Below, in pieces: positions 7,459-10,943 of a stretch of 10,943 bases of DNA (position 1 is the stretch's first letter; each line of letters begins with the position of its first letter). The position numbers and the translations under genes were made by a program. Under the pieces are notes generated by a model that saw nothing but the letters and a program-made list of their open reading frames with translations, was not told where the DNA came from and ran no database searches. This stretch comes from a bacterium (lineage in GTDB: Bacteria > Patescibacteriota > Minisyncoccia > Phycocordibacterales > 2-02-FULL-43-11). Location of the stretch: assembly GCA_021814895.1 (NCBI GenBank), contig JAKAHN010000012.1:1-10943 (forward strand), written 5' to 3'.

Positions 7459-8100
7459 ATGGACCAATATAAAAATATGGCAAGATATTATGATGAGAAA
7501 ATCATTTACTCATTGAAAAGGGCGATGGAGATTGAGAGATTTCTTCCTACTGGGAAACTTCTAGATGTGGGTTGCGGAACCGGTGTTACTTTAGAGTATT
7601 TTAAGAAAAAGGGCTACAACGTTTGGGGGATAGATAATTCCAAAGCTATGCTTGAAATAGCAACGAGACGAATCTCTAGCGAAAAGCTTTTCAAAAAAAA
7701 TATGACCAATTTCAAACTTGCTGAGAAATTCGACGCAATTATTTGTTTGTTTGATACCGTAAACCATTTAACCAAATTCAGCGACTGGAAAAGGTTTTTT
7801 GTTAGTTGTTCTAAACATCTTTCACCAAGAGGCGTACTCATATTTGACATGAATACATTAAATAAACTAAATGCCTTAATAGGTAAAACTATAAATAGAG
7901 GCAACGGGGTAAAAATTAAAATTTCTCGCAAGGAAAATATTTTTTACTGGAAAGTGACTACGCCGTCTGGAATTAACATCATAAAAGAAAAATCATTTCC
8001 GATAACAAAGGTGTCAAAACTGTTAAAAAATTATTTTTCCATTAAAAAAATACCAACTAAATCCGGTCGGGTTTATTTTATCTGCCGACCTTTACAATAA
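7459..8100 (+). CDS. Class I SAM-dependent methyltransferase
   Basis: This 213-residue soluble enzyme transfers a methyl group from S-adenosylmethionine. The Rossmann fold is visible: motif I KLLDVGCGTGVTLEYF (about 33-48), the acidic residue after strand 2 in VWGIDNSKAML (Asp59), strand 4 FDAIICLFDTVNHL (about 91-104), and LSPRGVLIFDMNT (about 121-133). The C-terminal part is Lys-rich and slightly shorter than usual for Methyltransf_11/25-type proteins, ending KSGRVYFICRPLQ. The acceptor cannot be read from the sequence. It has its own promoter and lies inside the repeat-bracketed block, 95 nt upstream of the putative RiPP precursor. It could be a tailoring enzyme for that peptide or an unrelated passenger. 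GGTCGG/CCGACC at 8065-8070/8085-8090 is a weak possible terminator overlapping its 3' end. Confidence 0.9.
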   Translation: MDQYKNMARYYDEKIIYSLKRAMEIERFLPTGKLLDVGCGTGVTLEYFKKKGYNVWGIDNSKAMLEIATRRISSEKLFKKNMTNFKLAEKFDAIICLFDTVNHLTKFSDWKRFFVSCSKHLSPRGVLIFDMNTLNKLNALIGKTINRGNGVKIKISRKENIFYWKVTTPSGINIIKEKSFPITKVSKLLKNYFSIKKIPTKSGRVYFICRPLQ

Positions 8101-8157
8101 AATAATTTCATTATAGATTATTATAGGTGGGCCGCTGGTGAGTGCCATGTCGGTCTT

Positions 8158-8189
8158 GAACCAAGGTTCCTTAACATCAATTGTAAGGA
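8158..8189 (+). promoter_or_regulatory. Leader hairpin and Shine-Dalgarno site of the precursor ORF
   Basis: AAGGA at 8185-8189 sits 6 nt before the ATG at 8196. It is the only clear Shine-Dalgarno site in front of any gene in this window. Just upstream, GAACC-AA-GGTTC (8158-8169) and the overlapping AAGGTTCCTT (8163-8172) can form small alternative hairpins. A weak promoter could lie at 8091-8117 (TTTACA, 15 bp, TATAGA), but I cannot support it firmly. Confidence 0.6.
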
Positions 8190-8195
8190 CTAACC

Positions 8196-8297
8196 ATGAA
8201 AAAAAAGAAAAAGCTGATACATTCGGGGCTGAAGCGCCGCACGCTGAAAGTGCGGCTCACTCAGGCTCTGAACGACAGCAGCGACAAGGGCGGATAA
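8196..8297 (+). CDS. Candidate RiPP precursor peptide (33 residues)
   Basis: This is a short ORF of 33 codons plus TAA, preceded by AAGGA at optimal spacing. The peptide starts Met followed by five Lys, then LIHSGLKRRT, then LKVRLTQAL, and ends NDSSDKGG. It is strongly basic at the N-terminus, has an amphipathic centre suited to a leader that binds an RRE domain, and a polar Gly-Gly-ending tail that could be the core. It has no Cys, Trp, Tyr or Phe, which argues against thioether or aromatic-crosslink chemistry and leaves Lys, Asn, Asp, Ser, Gly and other aliphatic positions as possible targets. It lies 46 nt before the radical SAM/SPASM gene. I do not recognise a named precursor family. An alternative frame from 8147 (or 8138) to 8347 also reads open and ends ATGA-overlapping the enzyme start, but its sequence looks like an out-of-frame reading. 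Confidence 0.62.
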   Translation: MKKKKKLIHSGLKRRTLKVRLTQALNDSSDKGG

Positions 8298-8303
8298 ACC
8301 CAA

Positions 8304-8326
8304 GGGGGCAAGCTCGTCTTGCCCCC
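8304..8326 (+). terminator. 9-bp hairpin between precursor and maturase (attenuator-like)
   Basis: GGGGGCAAG (8304-8312) pairs perfectly with CTTGCCCCC (8318-8326) around the loop CTCGT. No T-tract follows, so it is not a standard intrinsic terminator. Its place between a short precursor ORF and its maturase suits partial termination or 3'-end protection that yields more precursor than enzyme. It also belongs to a hairpin family seen at 10281-10325. Confidence 0.55.
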
Positions 8327-8343
8327 CACAACTCTGTACGATT

Positions 8344-9705
8344 ATGAAACTATCATTACACCGAAATTTTGTGTTGAGGCAAAGCAAGTCAGAATCTCTA
8401 CTTCAGGATTTACAAACCGGAGCAAATTACCCATTGGAAAGCGACCAGGCCGAGTTCATCCGCTTTCTTGATGGAACAAAAACGCGCAGTGAAATACTCG
8501 GTGATTATGATGAAGGCTCTCATATCGTAATTACCAATTTTCTCGAAAAACTGAGCGGCCTTGGGGCAATCTCGACAGACGGACTGGAACGGGTTTTTTA
8601 TGAACCTGTTCCAGATTTGCGCTTAGAAGCGGTACACTTTGAGCCTAGTGGCGTATGCAATATGCGCTGTGCTCATTGTTACCAAGGTTCACACGTCAAA
8701 AACAGCTTGACCTTGCCGGAAAGTTTTGTAGAAAGAGTGCTCGACGAAATGCTTCGGCTTCAGGTCAGTAGCGTGTCCGTAAGCGGTGGCGAACCGCTGA
8801 TGATGCCTAATCTGGAACACCTCTTAAGAAACATTGAGTGTAGAGACATCTACATCTCAGCGCTGTTCACCAACGGATTACTTATTGACGACAAAACCAT
8901 TCGGATGCTCAGCTCTCTGCGAAAAAAGCCCCCCCTGTATATCAGTCTGGATTCCTTGCCCGGCGAGCAATTCATGTTCAGGGGTTTCCCAAGCAAAACC
9001 GCAAAAAGAGTCCTGGAAAAGATCGTCGCCGGCATTAGTTCTTTAGTCCAAGCTGGTTTCAGGGTTACAGTCAATACAGTGATCAATGCTGAAAACATCA
9101 ATATTCTGGAAAGGATGCACGACCTGATGTTGTCCATAGGGGTGTTTAATTGGCGCTTGGGTTTTCCCAAGATGACGCCGAATTTCAAAGATCACCTCCA
9201 GTTCAGCGCCGATTGGAACATGATTGCCGAAAGGTGCTTCAGCATTTTGCAGAAACATTTTGAAAAAGGCCAGCCATTTCCCCTTCAAGTGGAGTACATG
9301 TATAGGGATGTGCTGTTTGAGCAGGGTTTGCCGAACCTTACGCCTGAGGATTACGTTTGCGACTACGAAGGCCGCCGGCATGAGGTCAACATAAAGCCGA
9401 ACGGCGATGTGGTTTCTTGCGCATACTGCAACGAGTTGCCTATCGGAAACATCGGCAAGTCAAGTCTCTGGGACATTTGGTACTCGGCAGAAATGCAAAA
9501 GGTGAAATCTGTTAAAATCAAAGGGGTCAGGGACTGCCAAGGTTGCGAACTCATCCCCCTCTGTGGTACGGGATGCAGGGCCAACGCATTTTTTCTTCAT
9601 GGGGACTTCTTCAACTCACGCGATGACTATGCCTGTCATGCTGTTAAATTCTTTAGGGACAGGGTGAGGTCGTTCCTTCAGAAACAAGGGGTAATCAAGA
9701 ATTAA
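8344..9705 (+). CDS. Radical SAM/SPASM peptide maturase with N-terminal PqqD-like RRE
   Basis: This 453-residue enzyme is built like a RiPP maturase. Residues 1-80 or so form a PqqD-like recognition element (NFVLRQSKSESLLQDLQTG, then AEFIRFLDGTKTRSEIL, then FLEKLSGLGAIS), which binds leader peptides. The radical SAM core has C105-x3-C109-x2-C112 for the SAM-binding [4Fe-4S] cluster, SGGEP (147-151), and barrel strands such as LYISLDSL and VTVNTVIN. The SPASM domain is complete: C339, G354-x4-C359, C362, C398-x2-C401-x5-C407-x3-C411 and C431, enough for auxiliary Fe-S clusters. It would abstract a hydrogen from the precursor encoded just upstream to make a crosslink, epimer or other C-H modification; the chemistry is not predictable. 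Base composition is richer in G/C than the upstream genes (29 of 60 in line 8641), suggesting transfer. It ends in a strong terminator; no protease or exporter is adjacent. Confidence 0.93.
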   Translation: MKLSLHRNFVLRQSKSESLLQDLQTGANYPLESDQAEFIRFLDGTKTRSEILGDYDEGSHIVITNFLEKLSGLGAISTDGLERVFYEPVPDLRLEAVHFEPSGVCNMRCAHCYQGSHVKNSLTLPESFVERVLDEMLRLQVSSVSVSGGEPLMMPNLEHLLRNIECRDIYISALFTNGLLIDDKTIRMLSSLRKKPPLYISLDSLPGEQFMFRGFPSKTAKRVLEKIVAGISSLVQAGFRVTVNTVINAENINILERMHDLMLSIGVFNWRLGFPKMTPNFKDHLQFSADWNMIAERCFSILQKHFEKGQPFPLQVEYMYRDVLFEQGLPNLTPEDYVCDYEGRRHEVNIKPNGDVVSCAYCNELPIGNIGKSSLWDIWYSAEMQKVKSVKIKGVRDCQGCELIPLCGTGCRANAFFLHGDFFNSRDDYACHAVKFFRDRVRSFLQKQGVIKN

Positions 9706-9724
9706 TCCCCACATTTACTATCTC

Positions 9725-9760
9725 AATGCCACCGAGTAACTCCGGTGGCATTTTTATTTT
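9725..9760 (+). terminator. Intrinsic terminator of the radical SAM gene
   Basis: AATGCCACCG (9725-9734) pairs perfectly with CGGTGGCATT (9743-9752). The loop is AGTAACTC, and the 3' side runs into a T-rich tract ending at about 9760. It starts 20 nt after the stop codon and marks the end of the transcription unit. Confidence 0.92.
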
Positions 9761-10056
9761 AATTTATTTCATAACAATATTGGCACGTTTGATTTCAAGA
9801 GATTCACTTTTAAGAAACTGACTCTATTAATAATTTTTAATAGGAATGCTCAGTTCTTTGTGGCCAGTTTGTGAGGATTATTAACTTACTTCTTTAACAA
9901 GACCTGCTAGTAACATAAGGACTTTTTTAGCTACCATTTTGTAACGATTATCTCCAGAAGCAACTTGCTTTTTATTTTGTCAATTTTAAACAAGAAATCG
10001 CCTTAAACAAGGCCTAAAATTTGAAGACAATTTGAAACAAAGCGTTTTTTTTCGGA
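9761..10056. other. AT-rich stretch without an intact gene; possible gene debris
   Basis: No full gene is visible. On the minus strand 9881-9979 is open for 32 residues and includes RYKMVAKKVLMLLAGLVKEVS before a stop. The basic, Leu-rich ending is vaguely like a transposase C-terminus, but it is too short to assign. CTATTAA/TTAATAG at 9824-9830/9837-9843 makes a 7-bp AT hairpin. TTAAACAAG occurs twice near 9986-10006, the second copy inside a GCCTT-AAAC-AAGGC hairpin. The stretch looks like a degraded junction. Confidence 0.45.
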
Positions 10057-10191
10057 TTAAAACTCCTTATATGACGGCTGGATCGTCCTGACTCTCAAAT
10101 TCAGAGTGATATCGTGAATTTTTTTGCTAACCTTAGCCTCGCCCCTAATTGTCAAAGTATAAGAACCGTCAGGAATCGGATTGTCTAAATT
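10057..10191 (-). pseudogene. 3' remnant of a secreted Ig-like protein gene
   Basis: Read on the minus strand this encodes 44 residues ending in TAA (10057-10059). It contains NPIPDGSYTLTIRGEAKV, then a strand HDITLNLRVRTI, and ends QPSYKEF. The P-x-G-x-Y-T-L-T-I-x-G pattern followed by an alternating hydrophobic strand is the last hairpin of an Ig-like/invasin-type beta sandwich, common in secreted Patescibacteria proteins. There is no start codon; an in-frame TAA (10192-10194) lies immediately upstream, and the palindrome cluster begins 3 bp beyond it. The gene appears to have lost its 5' part, with the break coinciding with the repeats. This is inference from a short but coherent peptide. 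Confidence 0.55.
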
Positions 10192-10196
10192 TTAAA

Positions 10197-10257
10197 ATTG
10201 AAGTCAGACTTCAATGAACCAGACTTCAATGAACCAAAATTGAAGTCTGACTTCAAT
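10197..10257. repeat. Cluster of ATTGAAGTC palindromes with a 15-bp tandem duplication
   Basis: Two full palindromes with perfect 9-bp arms lie at 10197-10215 (ATTGAAGTC-A-GACTTCAAT) and 10239-10257 (ATTGAAGTC-T-GACTTCAAT). Between them AGACTTCAATGAACC is repeated exactly in tandem (10206-10220 and 10221-10235), creating an extra half-site. The 10197-10219 segment is the inverted partner of 7348-7370. Confidence 0.85.
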
Positions 10258-10280
10258 GTTTCAAATTGATAAAAGAAAAT

Positions 10281-10335
10281 CGGCAAGTTAAGCTTGCCGA
10301 TGCGTGAATTGTAAGCTCGTCTTACCGTAGACGAG
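10281..10335. repeat. Three hairpins at the 3' end of the minus-strand gene
   Basis: CGGCAAG-TTAAG-CTTGCCG spans 10281-10299. GTAAG-CTCGT-CTTAC spans 10311-10325. CTCGTCT-TACCGT-AGACGAG spans 10316-10335. The last two share bases and cannot form together. The TAA stop of the minus-strand gene (10322-10324) lies inside them. No T-tract follows on the minus strand, so a terminator role is uncertain. Confidence 0.75.
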
Positions 10336-10942
10336 CCCGAAAGAACTCTCCGACACCAGTCGGATGGAGCGACCAGGTCGCTACTCCGTTGGTGTCTGCC
10401 ACCGCCGTTGGCGGTGGCAAAACGTTCGCCTGGGTCTGAATTGACCCAGATAGAGCCGAGACTGGCTCTAGGACGTAAGTGCCACCTGGCACTCCGCCCG
10501 AAAGGGTGACCTTGAGCAGACCTCCGCTCAGGGCGATTGAAAGCTGTTGCGGGAGAATCTCCCGCCGAACTACCTGACTGCCAGGTAGCCACTCAAACAC
10601 CGTTCCGTCGGTACGACCCTCGTCGTACCAGAGGATCAATCGCCACCAACTCGGTGGTGGCCAATTATTGGGTCCAATCTCCCAATCTGTAATCCTAGGG
10701 ATCGGGATTTTGAGAACATCCACAGTGGGTTGTGGATAGGGTGATATTCCGTTGGATGTGAACTCATCAATATCCGTACCGCCCTCCCCTTCCTGGTGAG
10801 AAGACCACTCCACCCAACGAATCCCCTGCCCATTGACGGGGATAATGAGGTAGTTACCTCCAAGCCAATCGGCTTCAATCTGAAAGGCCTCTGGCGGGAT
10901 TTCTCCCGAGACCGGAAACTGGAAGACCGGGGAACGACCACG
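10322..10942 (-). CDS. C-terminal part of a secreted beta-rich protein (5' end beyond window)
   Basis: The minus-strand frame stays open to the window edge, giving 206 residues before the TAA; a GTG at 10811-10813 is internal, because the sequence upstream reads on convincingly (VFQFPVSGEIPPEAFQIEAD, WLGGNYLIIPVNGQGIRWVE). The protein is rich in Gly, Pro, Trp and beta strands, with no visible catalytic motif. The last 80 residues or so form a small beta domain: LSIALSGGLLKVTLSGGVPG, TYVLEPVSALSG, then DTNGVATWSL and the ending GEFFRARLR. The endings FYRA/FFRAR after a G-x-Y-x-L-E strand recall C-terminal beta domains of secreted Verrucomicrobiota-type proteins (from memory, low certainty). 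The DNA is GC-rich (37 of 60 in line 10381) compared with the AT-rich genes to the left, and is densely packed with hairpins. Function is unknown. Confidence 0.75.
   Translation of the reverse strand, partial: RGRSPVFQFPVSGEIPPEAFQIEADWLGGNYLIIPVNGQGIRWVEWSSHQEGEGGTDIDEFTSNGISPYPQPTVDVLKIPIPRITDWEIGPNNWPPPSWWRLILWYDEGRTDGTVFEWLPGSQVVRREILPQQLSIALSGGLLKVTLSGGVPGGTYVLEPVSALSGSIQTQANVLPPPTAVADTNGVATWSLHPTGVGEFFRARLR
10349..10908. other. Dense hairpin array inside the coding region
   Basis: Perfect inverted repeats tile this coding DNA. Those with arms of 7 bp or more (arm/arm): 10368-10374/10376-10382, 10397-10406/10410-10419, 10430-10436/10443-10449, 10451-10457/10464-10470, 10478-10484/10487-10493, 10549-10556/10558-10565, 10570-10576/10582-10588, 10610-10617/10622-10629, 10642-10648/10655-10661 and 10718-10724/10731-10737. 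Arms of 5-6 bp: 10349-10354/10359-10364, 10821-10826/10838-10843, 10847-10852/10855-10860, 10862-10866/10871-10875 and 10895-10899/10904-10908. An 8-pair stem with one G-T pair is at 10510-10517/10526-10533. Several share no sequence with each other, so it is not one repeated unit. Confidence 0.8.
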
Positions 10943-10943
10943 A

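Noticed and set aside
8290..8297. The terminal Gly-Gly of the precursor as a double-glycine leader cleavage site
   Set aside because: The Gly-Gly is at the extreme C-terminus with no residues after it, so it cannot separate leader from core.
8138..8347. A 69-codon (66 from ATG 8147) ORF ending in an ATGA overlap with the radical SAM start
   Set aside because: It overlaps the 33-codon ORF that has the good Shine-Dalgarno site, runs through the 9-bp hairpin, and its peptide (QRQGRINPRGQARLAP stretch) looks like an out-of-frame reading. It stays the main alternative precursor.
9958..9978. AAGCAA/TTGCTT hairpin followed by T-rich DNA as a terminator
   Set aside because: The stem is short (four or five pairs after allowing a loop), and no plus-strand gene ends there.
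9881..9979. Minus-strand open stretch with a 17-codon ATG ORF that could be a transposase end
   Set aside because: Too short; similarity to IS110-like C-termini is only a vague impression, so it is described as debris and not called.
10185..10592. Minus-strand ORF of 135 codons with SLKSDFNFGSLKSG repeats
   Set aside because: The repeats are a translation of the palindrome cluster, and the rest is a shadow of the 10322-10942 gene in another frame.
10636..10941. Minus-strand ORF of 101 codons open to the window edge
   Set aside because: It is out of frame with the longer 10322-10942 frame, whose peptide has coherent beta-strand patterning and a plausible C-terminal domain; this one is a shadow.

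Overview
The window looks like a metagenome-derived Patescibacteria (Candidate Phyla Radiation) chromosome segment, most like the Parcubacteria side. The reasons are AT-rich genes (one sampled 60-base line at 6121 has 20 G/C), almost no Shine-Dalgarno sites, compact genes, and a secreted Ig-like protein with the C-terminal peptidoglycan-binding domain common in that group. TGA and TAA both act as stops, so this is not the TGA=Gly code of Gracilibacteria/Absconditabacteria. This placement is inferred from style, not from a marker gene.

Bases 1-4061 hold an envelope block: the 3' end of a MacB/LolD-type ABC ATPase, its FtsX/MacB-type permease, a small membrane-anchored beta-domain protein, and a 514-residue secreted protein. 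The spacers on both sides of the permease gene carry 7-bp-periodic repeats of different sequence. Bases 4088-7347 hold a likely lipid or glycolipid operon on one strand: DedA-family protein, GT4 glycosyltransferase, alpha/beta hydrolase and a PAP2/sphingomyelin-synthase-like membrane phosphatase. The last three are overlapping or 3 nt apart, and the unit has a TGn-extended -10 promoter upstream.

Bases 7348-10257 form an accessory block bracketed by near-identical inverted copies (22 of 23 bases) of a palindromic repeat. It holds a SAM methyltransferase, probably transcribed as a leaderless mRNA. Next comes a 33-codon ORF with the only clear Shine-Dalgarno site in the window, then a 9-bp hairpin, then a radical SAM/SPASM enzyme with an N-terminal PqqD-like RiPP recognition domain and a strong intrinsic terminator. 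The short ORF plus the enzyme is best read as a RiPP precursor and its maturase. I do not recognise the precursor as any named family. This is the main candidate for an undescribed system.

Bases 9753-10321 have no intact gene. They hold gene debris (a clear 3' remnant of a secreted Ig-like protein on the minus strand) and clusters of palindromes. From 10322 to the window edge a GC-rich minus-strand gene encodes the C-terminal part of a secreted beta-rich protein. Its DNA is packed with perfect hairpins, about one every 20-35 bp, far above chance. It differs in composition from everything to its left and may have been acquired from another lineage.
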